From assembly GCA_020439725.1 (NCBI GenBank), contig JAGQSE010000254.1:1525-12734 (forward strand): a stretch of 11,210 nt of DNA, read 5' to 3'. Shown piece by piece: positions 1 to 6,635 of the stretch (position 1 is the first letter of the stretch; every line of letters starts with the position of its first letter). The position numbers and the translations under genes were made by a program. The notes beneath the pieces were generated by a model. The model worked only from the letters and a program-made list of their open reading frames with translations. It ran no database searches and had not been told where the DNA came from. The stretch comes from Acidobacteriota bacterium (lineage in GTDB: Bacteria; Acidobacteriota; Thermoanaerobaculia; Multivoradales; JAHZIX01).

Positions 1-354
1 AGCGGCGGGCCGGTCCTCGGTCCGCTGCCCGACGCCACCTATGAGCGAGGCTTCGTCCGCCTGCACCCCGGTGACATGCTCGTGCTGTACACCGACGGCA
101 TCATCGAGAGCTACGGTTGGTCCGACGACGCGGACCCTCGCGAGACGGCCACCACCGAGGAGTACGGCGCCCGGCGCTTGCTCGAGGTCGCCCGCGCGAA
201 CCTCGGGCGGCCCGCGCGGGAGGTGGTCGACGCGATCTTCGACAGCGTCGACGACTTCGGAGGCGGCCGGCCGGTGATGGACGATCGCACCGTCGTCGTG
301 GTCGCCTGGCCTCCGGGCGAGCTCGACGACGAAGACGAGGACGGGGATGTCTGA
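1..354 (+). CDS. SpoIIE/RsbU-type PP2C serine phosphatase, C-terminal fragment
   Basis: The reading frame is open from base 1 and ends at TGA 352-354, so only the last 117 codons are in the window. The protein would dephosphorylate a phospho-STAS anti-sigma-factor antagonist, as RsbU and SpoIIE do in partner-switching circuits. What can be seen is the C-terminal half of the catalytic domain: a G-P-V-L-G-P-L stretch at the edge, then L-H-P-G-D-M-L-V-L-Y-T-D-G-I-I-E-S, the family's metal-binding 'YTDG' motif, and a late D-D-R-T-V-V-V-V strand holding the last metal-ligand Asp. The tail is very acidic (ELDDEDEDGDV). The N-terminal sensor part lies outside the window, so the input signal is unknown. 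A natural substrate type, a STAS protein, is encoded at 7098-7433, but pairing the two is inference. Family assignment is firm; the partner is not. Confidence 0.85.
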   Translation, partial: SGGPVLGPLPDATYERGFVRLHPGDMLVLYTDGIIESYGWSDDADPRETATTEEYGARRLLEVARANLGRPAREVVDAIFDSVDDFGGGRPVMDDRTVVVVAWPPGELDDEDEDGDV

Positions 355-422
355 CGACGGGATCGCCTTGGTTTTCGGCGACAAGTACCCGTGGCCGGGA
401 GCGATGCGGTAGATTCAGCTCC

Positions 423-809
423 ATGGGAGAGTTCGCTGGGATCGGCAAGGCGCTCAAGAGGCTGCGCCAGCGGCGAGGTGTGAGCCAGCAGGAGCTTGCC
501 GCCGCGTCGGGGTTGACGGCACCGATGATCAGCAACTACGAGCTGGGCAAGGTCGTCCCCCAGATCCCGACCCTCGACGCCGTGCTCAAGGCTCTGGGCG
601 CCGACCGGTTCGAGCTGATCAACACTCTCGAAGAGGTCAACGGACGCCCGCGCCGGCACCTCGCCCTCGAAGCTCCACCCTCCCCGGAAAGCGAGGTCCT
701 CGAGATCCTGGGGCTCGGCGACCTCGATCCTCAGGAGCAGGTCCAATACCTGCGTCTCCTCACCGCCATCTGCCATCTCCTGGGCGCCAGCGGCCGTTCG
801 AGCCGCTGA
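423..809 (+). CDS. XRE/Cro-type helix-turn-helix regulator, 128 aa
   Basis: This is a small DNA-binding protein with one N-terminal helix-turn-helix. Residues 7-65 carry the XRE pattern: I-G-K-A-L-K-R-L-R-Q-R-R-G-V-S-Q-Q-E-L-A, then G-L-T-A-P-M-I-S-N-Y-E-L-G-K as recognition helix and turn, then P-x-I-P-T-L-D-A-V-L-K-A-L-G. The rest (about 85-128) has no recognised domain; its leucine-rich D-L-D-P-Q-E-Q-V-Q-Y-L-R-L-L helix may mediate dimerisation. I chose ATG 423 because the HTH begins just after it. There is no clear Shine-Dalgarno, but TAGATT at 410-415 could be a -10 box of a nearly leaderless transcript (weak). It follows the phosphatase gene after 68 bp. Targets are unknown; such genes are often autoregulatory. 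A hairpin overlaps its stop codon. Confidence 0.85.
   Translation: MGEFAGIGKALKRLRQRRGVSQQELAAASGLTAPMISNYELGKVVPQIPTLDAVLKALGADRFELINTLEEVNGRPRRHLALEAPPSPESEVLEILGLGDLDPQEQVQYLRLLTAICHLLGASGRSSR
788..808 (+). terminator. Hairpin overlapping the stop codon of the XRE gene
   Basis: CAGCGGC (788-794) and GCCGCTG (802-808) form a perfect 7-bp stem with a 7-nt loop, and the right arm overlaps the TGA at 807-809. There is no T tract, so this is at best a GC-rich terminator or mRNA-end stabiliser. Convergent gene ends follow, which makes a termination role reasonable. Confidence 0.35.
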
Positions 810-867
810 GCCGCGGCCCGGCGCCGGAGACCCGGAACAGGATGCCCCCCGGGGAAGCGAGCGGGGA

Positions 868-884
868 GGGGGGGACCGAATTGC
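868..884 (+). repeat. Dispersed G-run motif, copy 1
   Basis: GGGGGGGACCGAATTGC, one mismatch (T to G at position 7) from the window consensus GGGGGGTACCGAATTGC. A run of six C at 845-850, inside AACAGGATGCCCCCC, lies 17 bp upstream and could pair with the G run, making a long imperfect inverted arrangement. Two short hairpins follow (898-911 and 920-943). Confidence 0.7.
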
Positions 885-993
885 AGCCGGGTCTTCTGGC
901 GAAGGATCGCCCCGTCGGTCGAGCGTACGCGCGCGCCTGCGCTCGGGGCTCGAAAGGCCGCGCGTAGGGGGCTTGCGGAGCCTTACCTCGAGA

Positions 994-1010
994 GGGGGGT
1001 ACCGAATTTC
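994..1010 (+). repeat. Dispersed G-run motif, copy 2
   Basis: GGGGGGTACCGAATTTC, one mismatch from consensus. A perfect 7-bp hairpin with a 6-nt loop (ATCTCGG 1017-1023, CCGAGAT 1030-1036) begins 6 bp downstream. A fixed head followed by a hairpin resembles the layout of REP elements. Confidence 0.75.
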
Positions 1011-1016
1011 GGCCGT

Positions 1017-1036
1017 ATCTCGGGCAGTGCCGAGAT
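1017..1036 (+). other. Hairpin directly after repeat copy 2
   Basis: ATCTCGG at 1017-1023 pairs perfectly with CCGAGAT at 1030-1036 across a GCAGTG loop. No T tract follows on either strand, so an intrinsic terminator is unlikely. Its position just 3' of a motif copy suggests it may belong to the repeat unit. Confidence 0.45.
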
Positions 1037-1129
1037 GTGGTGGCCGCGATCGCTCGCAGCCTCAAAGCCCCGTGCTTCTCGAGGCTCCCGCCGCCCCACC
1101 AGGCGCGATGAGGGCCCGTTCGACTGGCA

Positions 1130-1146
1130 GGGGGGGACCGAGTTTC
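1130..1146 (+). repeat. Dispersed G-run motif, copy 3
   Basis: GGGGGGGACCGAGTTTC, three mismatches from consensus and the most diverged of the three intergenic copies. It lies 11 bp from the stop codon of the DUF4388 gene on the opposite strand. Confidence 0.6.
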
Positions 1147-1157
1147 CGCTGCGGTGG

Positions 1158-2489
1158 CTAGAGCGTGATGTGCCCGGCGCTATGCAGGCGCTGGAACATG
1201 ATCAGCGCGTCGATTTCGGGCATCGGGCTGATCTTGAGGATCGACCGGATGTCGTAGCGACCGTCGATGCGCGTCAGGAGGAAACCCTCCTGCGCCGAAA
1301 CGTTGAGGCTGGTGAGCTGCTCCAGGGGCACCGCGACCTTGGGAACCTTCGACAACGTGATCCCCGCCTGCTCGAGAGACCGGCGGATCTGCTGCTCGGC
1401 GTGGGCGACGGCACCCTCGAGGTTGCGGTCGTCGGGTCGCAGGCTGCGCGCCGCCCGCAGGTAGCGGAGCGCCCGCTCGTAGTCTCGCTGCTGGATCATG
1501 TCCGCTGCCGAGCGGATCAGTGCATCGGGATCGAGCTGATCGAAGCTTCCGCTGCCGCCGAGAGGGGCGCCCTGTCCCGTTGCCGGCGCCGAGGGTGGCG
1601 GGCTCGCGGGTGACGGCGTGCCACCCCCGGCCACAGGGGGCGGGTAGGGGCCCGCCGCTCGTCCTGGCGGCGGGCTGCCGGCCGGGGGTTGGGGGGCGGT
1701 CGCCGTCGGCGCCGAGGTGGGTCTGGTCGCGGGTTCCGTCTGCGGCGGTGGGGCCGCAGCCATGGGCACCGGCACCTCGATCTGGACGATCCGCGGTTTG
1801 ACCACCTTGATGCGGCCGCGGTTGATCTGCTCGAAGAGCACCGAGCAGACGAAGAACTCGCTCGAATGGGTCTGGAGCTGGATCTCCTCGACGGTGCGGT
1901 CATCGTTGACCATCGCCAGGATGCGCTGGGCGCCGGGGGAGAGGGCCGGATCGGCGAGATCGCCGACGCTCACCGGCACGGTCTCCTTGGAAGGGATGAA
2001 CTGTCGGATGCGTTTCCACTCGTCGACCCGGCGGGCGCCCTCCATGAGGATGCCGGTCAGGTCGAGACGCAGCGGGATGAACGTGCGGTCGGGGAGCTCG
2101 TCGTTGATGAACCGAAATTCGCCGGTTCCCCAGGTGAAGATGTCGTAGATGCTCTCCTCGGCCTTGAGCTTGAGCAGCCGCTGCAGGTCTTCTTCGGAGA
2201 CGGCACCGGCGGTGAGCAGGATCTTGCCCAGCAGCATCTGCTCGCGCGACTGGCGGGCCATGGCTTGGGAGAGCTGTTGCTCGGTGATCAAGCCCTGGCT
2301 GACCAGGAAGTGCCCAAGGTATTCGCGCGGGTCGGTGGACGCCGAGGAGACGATCTTGCCGTTCTCGAGGAAGAGACGCTTCTCTACCTTCCCGTCGTGG
2401 ATCACGAGGGTGCCGGTCTTCTGACTTTGCGAGAGCCACTGCAGCAGCTCCGCAAGGTCCATGGTCTTGAGGTTCCCGGCGATGCTCAT
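1158..2489 (-). CDS. DUF4388 (PatA-like N-terminal) protein with proline-rich linker, 443 aa
   Basis: The N-terminal domain (about 1-150) begins M-S-I-A-G-N-L-K-T-M-D-L-A-E-L-L-Q-W-L and continues with K-T-G-T-L-V-I and L-F-L-E-N-G-K-I-V-S-S-A-S, the DUF4388/PatA signature; such domains occur in bacterial signalling proteins near CheY-type and gliding systems. Residues 56-110 carry a repeated 'G-x-x-L-x-x-G-x-x-x-E-x-x-L' helix pattern typical of the family. A second winged-helix-like part (about 150-230) precedes a Pro/Ala/Gly linker (about 242-315). Residues 318-375 resemble one or two TPR helices (DYERALRYLRAARSLRPDD). The C-terminus (380-443) repeats an E-G-F-L-L-T-R-I-D-G...I-L-K-I-S winged-helix-like module. 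I chose the start at 2489 because the conserved domain begins there; an ATG at 2585 would overlap dcd. It lies 31 bp after dcd. Molecular role unknown. Confidence 0.85.
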   Translation of the reverse strand: MSIAGNLKTMDLAELLQWLSQSQKTGTLVIHDGKVEKRLFLENGKIVSSASTDPREYLGHFLVSQGLITEQQLSQAMARQSREQMLLGKILLTAGAVSEEDLQRLLKLKAEESIYDIFTWGTGEFRFINDELPDRTFIPLRLDLTGILMEGARRVDEWKRIRQFIPSKETVPVSVGDLADPALSPGAQRILAMVNDDRTVEEIQLQTHSSEFFVCSVLFEQINRGRIKVVKPRIVQIEVPVPMAAAPPPQTEPATRPTSAPTATAPQPPAGSPPPGRAAGPYPPPVAGGGTPSPASPPPSAPATGQGAPLGGSGSFDQLDPDALIRSAADMIQQRDYERALRYLRAARSLRPDDRNLEGAVAHAEQQIRRSLEQAGITLSKVPKVAVPLEQLTSLNVSAQEGFLLTRIDGRYDIRSILKISPMPEIDALIMFQRLHSAGHITL

Positions 2490-2520
2490 GGCGCTTAGGG
2501 GGCGCGCGCAACCGTGCGCG

Positions 2521-3009
2521 TCAGCCGCGGGCTCGGGTCGTGCCTTGCTGTCCCTGGTAGTGGCTCGAGGAGCCGGGCTCGCCATAGGCGATCTCGGGTT
2601 CGGACTCCATGGCCATGAAGATGAGCTGGGCGATGCGACGGTCGGCCTCGAGGACGAAAGGCTGAGGCCCGAGATTCTGGAGCTCGAGGGTGATGTTGCC
2701 CTCGAAGCCCGGGTCGCACCAGCCGGCTAGCGAGTGGTTGATCCACAGCCGGCCGAAGGTGGACTTGAGCTTGAGGTCGCAGGCGACGGTGCGCGGGATC
2801 CGCACGTACTCGAGGGTCGAGGCGAGGACCACCTCGCCGGGAAACAGCTTGACGCTGGGGCTCGAGAACTCCTCCGGATCGCGGGTCGGGCAGATCCAGT
2901 GATCGCTCAGACGCACGTCATAGCTGGCCGAATTGACCTGGGCCGGCTCGTAGGGGGTGACCCCTCCACTTTCGCCCCAACCCCGGATCCAGTGGTCGGG
3001 CTTGATCAT
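2521..3009 (-). CDS. dcd: dCTP deaminase (Dcd), 162 aa
   Basis: Dcd converts dCTP to dUTP and ammonia, feeding dTMP synthesis; some relatives also hydrolyse dUTP to dUMP. The fold signature is clear: S-A-S-Y-D-V-R-L (27-34), the substrate-binding K-S-T-F-G-R (82-87, with S83 and R87 at the E. coli S111 and R115 positions), H-S-L-A-G-W-C-D-P-G-F-E-G-N-I-T-L-E-L-Q-N (92-112) with E109 in the place of the catalytic Glu, and the C-terminal Y-Q-G-Q-Q-G-T-T lid (151-158). It is somewhat shorter than E. coli Dcd (193 aa), with compact loops. ATG 3009 is supported by GGAGAGG at 3012-3018. It is third in a same-strand block, 72 bp after glpX. Whether it is mono- or bifunctional cannot be read with certainty from sequence alone. 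Confidence 0.93.
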   Translation of the reverse strand: MIKPDHWIRGWGESGGVTPYEPAQVNSASYDVRLSDHWICPTRDPEEFSSPSVKLFPGEVVLASTLEYVRIPRTVACDLKLKSTFGRLWINHSLAGWCDPGFEGNITLELQNLGPQPFVLEADRRIAQLIFMAMESEPEIAYGEPGSSSHYQGQQGTTRARG

Positions 3010-3081
3010 CGCCTCTCCGTGATCGCGACGGCGGCAACGGTCGCTCCGAGCCGCGACCTCGTCTGCCCGCCACCGCGCAGC

Positions 3082-4065
3082 TTATTGAAACATCACCGGC
3101 GTGGTGAGCTTCTCGCGGTGGATGGTGTCGACGAATTGAATGATGCGCCGCCGGAGCGACATGAACAAGGTCGAAGTGCGCGTCCCGCCACCGAAGAAGC
3201 GCGTTCCACGGAGCAGCTCACCGTCGGTGACGCCGGTGCAGCTGAACAGGATGCGCTCGCCGTGGGCCAGGTCCTCGGTGCTGTAGATGCGCTGGGTATC
3301 CTCGATCCCCATCTCCACGAGCCGCTGCTCCTGGGCGCTGTTGAGGGCCACCAGACGTCCCTGGATCTCGCCGCCGAGACAGCGCATGGCGGCGGCGGTG
3401 ATCACGCCTTCGGGAGCTCCGCCGATGCCCATCACGGCGTGGACTCCGGTGCCGCGGACCGCGGCGGAGATACCCGCCGAGAGGTCGCCGTCCTGGATCA
3501 GGCGGATCCGTGCGCCCGCCTGGCGGATGTCGGCGATGAGCTGGCGGTGCCGATCCCGGTCGAGGACCACCACGGTGAGGTCGGTGACCTCGCGATGGAA
3601 GGCCTTGGCGATGTTCCGCAGGTTCTCGGCCACCGGTGCATCGAGGTGCACCGAGCCGCGGGCGGTCGGGCCGACGATGATCTTCTCCATGTAGACGTCG
3701 GGTGCCTCGAGCAGCCCGCCACGCTCCGCCGCCGCCAGCACGGCCACGGCGCCGGGCGCGCCGGTAGCGCAGAGCGCGGTGCCCTCGAGCGGATCGACGG
3801 CGATGTCGAGGGTCGGAGCGGCCTCGTCGCCGACCAGGGCGCCGAGCTCCTCGTGGATGAAGAGCATCGGCGCCTTGTCGCGCTCCCCTTCGCCGATGAC
3901 GATCCGTCCGTTGATCGGTAGCAGGTCGAGCTCCCGGCGCATCGACTCGACCGCCATCCGGTCGGAGCGGTGCGAATCCCCGAAACCCATGGTCTGCGCG
4001 GCGGCCACGGCGGCTTGTTCCGTGACCCGGAGCAGGCCCTGCTCGAGCTCGGCGAGGGCGGGCAT
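3082..4065 (-). CDS. glpX: Class II fructose-1,6-bisphosphatase, GlpX type, 327 aa
   Basis: This cytosolic enzyme hydrolyses fructose 1,6-bisphosphate to fructose 6-phosphate in gluconeogenesis; in some autotrophs the family also acts on sedoheptulose bisphosphate. Residues expected from E. coli GlpX are present with a small offset: D35, E59 in I-G-E-G-E-R-D-K-A-P-M-L, D91/E94/T96 in V-D-P-L-E-G-T, and E219 in G-I-G-G-A-P-E-G. Length is normal. The ATG at 4065 shares one base with the TGA of the upstream acyl-CoA dehydrogenase gene (TGATG), so the two are almost surely co-transcribed and probably translationally coupled. A gluconeogenic enzyme after an acyl-CoA oxidising enzyme fits growth on fatty or amino acids, but that link is inference. 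No alternative identity seems likely. Confidence 0.95.
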   Translation of the reverse strand: MPALAELEQGLLRVTEQAAVAAAQTMGFGDSHRSDRMAVESMRRELDLLPINGRIVIGEGERDKAPMLFIHEELGALVGDEAAPTLDIAVDPLEGTALCATGAPGAVAVLAAAERGGLLEAPDVYMEKIIVGPTARGSVHLDAPVAENLRNIAKAFHREVTDLTVVVLDRDRHRQLIADIRQAGARIRLIQDGDLSAGISAAVRGTGVHAVMGIGGAPEGVITAAAMRCLGGEIQGRLVALNSAQEQRLVEMGIEDTQRIYSTEDLAHGERILFSCTGVTDGELLRGTRFFGGGTRTSTLFMSLRRRIIQFVDTIHREKLTTPVMFQ

Positions 4066-5285
4066 CAGCGCGCGTCCTCGAGCACCTTGCGCGGTGCCTT
4101 GACCGTGCGCTCGGGCGGGTTGTAGGCGGGGATGCCGGTGATGTGCTCGCCGATGACCAGCCCGTGGATGTCGTGGGTCCCCTCGTAGGTGTACACCGAC
4201 TCGATGTTGAGCATGTGGCGGATCACCGGGTAGTCATCGACGATGCCGTTGGCACCGAGGATCTCGCGTGCCAGCTTCGCGCACTCGCGGGCGACCCAGA
4301 CGTTGTTCCGCTTGCCGAGGGAGATCTGGTAGTGGCGCAGCCGGTCGGCGTCCTTGAGGCGCCCCATCTGGAGCACCAGGAGCTGTCCCTTGGTGATCTC
4401 GCTGACCATCCACACCAGCTTCTCCTGGACCAGCTGGTGACAGGCGATGGGCTGGCCGCCGAACTGGATCCGCTGCTTGGCGTAGTCGAGGGCGGTGGTG
4501 TAGGTCTCCATGGCCGAGCCGAGAGCGCCCCAGGCGATCCCGTAGCGCGCCTGGTTGAGGCACATCAGCGCATTCTTCAACCCCGTGGTCTTGGGCAGGA
4601 TGGCGTCGGCGGGGATCCGGCAGTCCTGGAAGCCGAGCTCGGAGGTGACCGAGGCGCGGAGCGAGAACTTGCCGTGCTGGTCGGAGGAGGTGAACCCCGG
4701 CGTACCCTTCTCGACCAGGAAGCCACGGACGCCCTCGTCGGTCTGCGCCCAGACCACGGCGATGTCGGCGAGGGTGCCGTTGGTGATCCACTGCTTCGAG
4801 CCGTTGAGCACCCAGCCGTCGCCGTCGCGGCGGGCGGTGGTGAGCATGCCGCCGGGGTTCGAGCCGAAGTCCGGCTCGGTGAGACCGAAGCAGCCGATGG
4901 CCTTGCCGGAACCCAGGGCGGGGATCCAGCGATCCTTCTGCTCCTGGGAGCCGAAGGCGTAGATCGGGTACATGACCAGCGCGCTCTGCACCGAGACGAA
5001 GCTCCGGATGCCCGAGTCGCAGCGCTCGAGCTCCTGCATCGTCAGGCCGTAGGCGACGTTCGAGAGGCCGGGCAAACCGTACTCGTCGATGGTAGCGCCG
5101 AAGAGGTTGAGGGCGCCCATCTCGGAGACCAGCTCGAGGGGGAAGCGTGCTTCGCGGTGGCACTCTTCGATGATCGGCATGACGCGATCGTCGACGAAGG
5201 TGCGAACGGTGTCCCGCACCAGCCGCTCTTCCTCGGTGAGCAGCGGATCGAGCTCCAAGAAATCAACGCCAGAAAAACGGCTCAA
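4065..5285 (-). CDS. gcdH: Acyl-CoA dehydrogenase, glutaryl-CoA dehydrogenase type, 406 aa
   Basis: This is an FAD flavoenzyme of the acyl-CoA dehydrogenase family. GcdH oxidises and decarboxylates glutaryl-CoA to crotonyl-CoA in lysine and tryptophan breakdown. The match to GCDH rather than medium- or short-chain enzymes rests on I-R-S-F-V-S-V-Q-S-A-L-V-M-Y-P-I-Y-A-F-G-S (93-113), C-F-G-L-T-E-P-D-F-G-S-N-P (132-144), W-I-T-N-G (166-170) and the C-terminal Y-E-G-T-H-D-I-H-G-L-V-I-G-E-H-I-T-G (367-384) with catalytic base E368. The start is TTG 5285: AAGGAGGT (5292-5299 on the minus strand) sits 6 bases upstream, and no in-frame ATG suits better. It leads the acd-glpX-dcd-DUF4388 block. The non-decarboxylating variant, or another short-branched substrate, cannot be excluded. 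Confidence 0.9.
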   Translation of the reverse strand: MSRFSGVDFLELDPLLTEEERLVRDTVRTFVDDRVMPIIEECHREARFPLELVSEMGALNLFGATIDEYGLPGLSNVAYGLTMQELERCDSGIRSFVSVQSALVMYPIYAFGSQEQKDRWIPALGSGKAIGCFGLTEPDFGSNPGGMLTTARRDGDGWVLNGSKQWITNGTLADIAVVWAQTDEGVRGFLVEKGTPGFTSSDQHGKFSLRASVTSELGFQDCRIPADAILPKTTGLKNALMCLNQARYGIAWGALGSAMETYTTALDYAKQRIQFGGQPIACHQLVQEKLVWMVSEITKGQLLVLQMGRLKDADRLRHYQISLGKRNNVWVARECAKLAREILGANGIVDDYPVIRHMLNIESVYTYEGTHDIHGLVIGEHITGIPAYNPPERTVKAPRKVLEDAR

Positions 5286-5291
5286 GACGAA

Positions 5292-5299
5292 ACCTCCTT
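5292..5299 (-). promoter_or_regulatory. Strong Shine-Dalgarno deciding a TTG start
   Basis: Read on the minus strand, TAAGGAGGTTTCGTCTTGAG contains a near-perfect anti-16S match, AAGGAGGT, six bases before TTG. It is the strongest ribosome binding site in the window and fixes the start of the acyl-CoA dehydrogenase gene. Confidence 0.8.
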
Positions 5300-5357
5300 A
5301 TGAGCGAGCAGCGGCAGGAGAGTAGGGCTGCGTGGAAGTTGACGGGTCCGGTGTCGG

Positions 5358-5375
5358 GTCTCCCACTGGGGAGAC
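5358..5375. promoter_or_regulatory. Perfect inverted repeat in the divergent promoter region
   Basis: GTCTCCC (5358-5364) and GGGAGAC (5369-5375) form a 7-bp stem around ACTG. It lies between the divergent starts at 5285 (-) and 5418 (+), about 10 bp before the palindrome TGATATCA (5385-5392). An operator for a dimeric regulator or a leader hairpin are both possible. TATCAT at 5406-5411 may be a -10 box for the plus-strand gene, without a clear -35. Confidence 0.35.
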
Positions 5376-5417
5376 AGTAGGGCATGATATCACGCGGCCT
5401 TGCGCTATCATGGCGCG

Positions 5418-5693
5418 ATGGCGACGTTCCCCGGCGGCAGCCCCTACGCCATGGTGCGAGAGATCGCCGGTGGCTTTCTGAGCGTCAACGACCGTACCTT
5501 CCGGCGCTTTGCTCCACCGGAGCTCGACCGTATCGGTCACGAGCTCGACCGCATGATCCTGCAGGTGCGGTCCGAAACGCCCGACGCCGAGGACCTCAAG
5601 GCGGTGCAGCAGCGTCACCGGTCGCTGCAACGGCTGACCGGAGCACGGATGATGCTGCAGCAGCTGCGGATGAGGACCGCTCGCCGCACCTGA
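5418..5693 (+). CDS. Small protein of unknown function, 91 aa
   Basis: I do not recognise this protein. It begins M-A-T-F-P-G-G-S-P-Y-A-M-V-R-E-I-A-G-G-F-L-S-V-N and continues with a polar, mostly helical sequence rich in Arg, Gln and Leu. The last 40 residues form a likely amphipathic or coiled-coil helix (A-V-Q-Q-R-H-R-S-L-Q-R-L-T-G-A-R-M-M-L-Q-Q-L-R-M), ending in a basic tail. There is no signal peptide, membrane segment or cysteine motif. ATG 5418 is the first suitable start; TTG 5400 in the same frame is less likely. It is divergent from the acyl-CoA dehydrogenase gene and lies 40 bp before the CPBP gene. The frame shows normal coding bias and neighbours leave room for it, so I consider it real, but its function is open. 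Confidence 0.6.
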   Translation: MATFPGGSPYAMVREIAGGFLSVNDRTFRRFAPPELDRIGHELDRMILQVRSETPDAEDLKAVQQRHRSLQRLTGARMMLQQLRMRTARRT

Positions 5694-5733
5694 GCGCCGG
5701 CCGACGCTCCGATGGGGCGCTCCCTACCCGACG

Positions 5734-6585
5734 ATGTCGCTCGACTCCCTTCTCCGCCTGGTCGTTCCTGCGGTACCGGCGGTCGCCGTCGCCTTGCTCG
5801 TCGACGTCGGCACTCTGCGCCGCGGCCTGGCGCCCCCGGGCTTCTTCTCGCCAGGCCGCCGGACGCTGATGGCGTCGCTCGTGGCGACGGTGCTCTACGC
5901 CGGCATCCTCTCGCCCCTGTCCTGGCTCGACCGGCTGCCCGAGATGGTCGAGGCGGTGCCGACGGTGCCCGAGCTCTTCCTGATGCACGCGCTGCTCTTG
6001 CTCAGCGTGTTGTTCTGGTTCGTCCTCGGCTTTGGACCGCGGGAGCACGAAGGAGGCGGACCGTTGACGGCGGTGTTCGCGCAATGCGGCTTGAGGACCG
6101 AGAACCCCGGTCGCGACCTACGGTTGGGCCTGGCTTGGGGGACCGTATTGTGGGTCCTGGTGGTGCTGGCCATGGTCGCCGTCGCCACCGCCCTCCGCGG
6201 TGCCGGCGCCTCCTCGTTGTCTCCCGAGGCGGTGCCGGAATCGGTGCTCTTCATGGCGGGCTTGCCGGTGGCCCTGCGGGTCGGCCTGAGCGTCTCGGCA
6301 GGGTTCGTCGAGGAGGTCTTCTTTCGGGGCTTCCTCCAGCCGAGGACAGGCATCTTCGTTTCGAGCTTGCTCTTCATCCTCGCTCACGCGAGCTATGGCC
6401 AGCCGCTCATGCTGGTCGGGGTGACGCTGCTCTCGCTGGGGTTCGCGCAGATGGTCCGCGTGCGCGGCAACGTCTGGCCGGCGGTGGTCGCTCATACGCT
6501 CTTCGACGCGCTCCAGCTGCTGTGGCTGATCCCTCTCCAGGTCGAGCTGACCCGGCAGGCGGCGGCCCCAGCGCTGGGGCTTTGA
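5734..6585 (+). CDS. CPBP-family intramembrane protease-like protein, 283 aa
   Basis: This is an integral membrane protein with an estimated seven to eight hydrophobic segments. The CPBP (ABI, CAAX protease/bacteriocin-processing) core is in the C-terminal half: E-E-V-F-F-R-G-F-L (motif 1, E193, E194, R198), F-I-L-A-H-A-S-Y-G (motif 2, F214, H218) and H-T-L-F-D-A (motif 3, H254, D258). All putative glutamate and histidine active-site residues are there, so the protein is probably active. Relatives cleave prenylated proteins (eukaryotic Rce1) or process or resist bacteriocins; the bacterial substrate here is unknown. The N-terminal 100 residues hold additional membrane segments. ATG 5734 has no obvious ribosome binding site. 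A prenyl synthase follows 1 kb downstream, but linking the two to protein prenylation would be speculation. Confidence 0.87.
   Translation: MSLDSLLRLVVPAVPAVAVALLVDVGTLRRGLAPPGFFSPGRRTLMASLVATVLYAGILSPLSWLDRLPEMVEAVPTVPELFLMHALLLLSVLFWFVLGFGPREHEGGGPLTAVFAQCGLRTENPGRDLRLGLAWGTVLWVLVVLAMVAVATALRGAGASSLSPEAVPESVLFMAGLPVALRVGLSVSAGFVEEVFFRGFLQPRTGIFVSSLLFILAHASYGQPLMLVGVTLLSLGFAQMVRVRGNVWPAVVAHTLFDALQLLWLIPLQVELTRQAAAPALGL
6565..6583 (+). terminator. Terminator-like palindrome at the end of the CPBP gene
   Basis: GCCCCAGCGCTGGGGC (6565-6580) is a perfect 16-bp palindrome that could fold as a 6-bp stem with a GCGC loop. TTT follows directly (6581-6583), running into the TGA stop. The T tract is short, so this is a weak candidate for an intrinsic terminator, overlapping the last codons. 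Confidence 0.45.
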
Positions 6586-6597
6586 TCGGCACCGATC

Positions 6598-6606
6598 TGC
6601 TAAGAT
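6598..6606 (+). promoter_or_regulatory. Candidate extended -10 promoter for the kinase-STAS pair
   Basis: TGCTAAGAT fits the extended -10 form TGnTAnnnT and starts 38 bp before the ATG at 6636. It follows the palindrome ending the CPBP gene, and the 6-bp inverted repeat GATCGG-CA-CCGATC (6584-6597) lies directly upstream. I see no good -35 box. Supported only by pattern. Confidence 0.3.
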
Positions 6607-6635
6607 CCAGCCCGGCGTCCCGACCTCCAACCCGA

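Larger units (their letters stand above)
810..1157. other. Convergent intergenic region with repeat cluster
   Basis: These 348 bp separate the 3' ends of the XRE gene (+) and the DUF4388 gene (-). I see no convincing gene. The region holds three same-direction copies of the G-run/ACCGAATT motif (868-884, 994-1010, 1130-1146), spaced 126 and 136 bp apart by their starts. It also holds several short hairpins: GGCGA/TCGCC at 898-911, CGAGCG/CGCTCG at 920-943, and ATCTCGG/CCGAGAT at 1017-1036. The palindrome GCGATCGC is at 1046-1053. Short open frames here encode repeated G-G-T-E or N-S-V-P-P peptides that are simply the motif translated. Confidence 0.6.

Noticed and set aside
868..1146. CRISPR array
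   Set aside because: Only three short imperfect copies with spacers over 100 bp, and the motif also occurs elsewhere and in both orientations.
2110..2123. ACCGAAATTCGCCG as another motif copy
   Set aside because: It lacks the G run and has an extra A in the core; chance similarity within a gene.
1689..2498. 269-codon plus-strand open frame opposite the DUF4388 gene
   Set aside because: No recognisable domain; the opposite strand carries a conserved family.
2490..2585. Upstream ATG start for the DUF4388 gene at 2585
   Set aside because: It would overlap the end of dcd and add residues not in the family; the conserved domain begins at the ATG at 2489.
2928..2936. CCGAATTG in dcd as another motif copy
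   Set aside because: An 8- to 9-base match is expected about once by chance in this length.
2734..3921. Long plus-strand open frame opposite dcd and glpX
   Set aside because: Translation is rich in Arg, Gly and His without a domain, while the minus strand encodes clear Dcd and GlpX. A typical antisense frame of GC-rich DNA.
4143..5303. 386-codon plus-strand open frame opposite the acyl-CoA dehydrogenase
   Set aside because: It mirrors the codon pattern of the real gene; no domain or start context.
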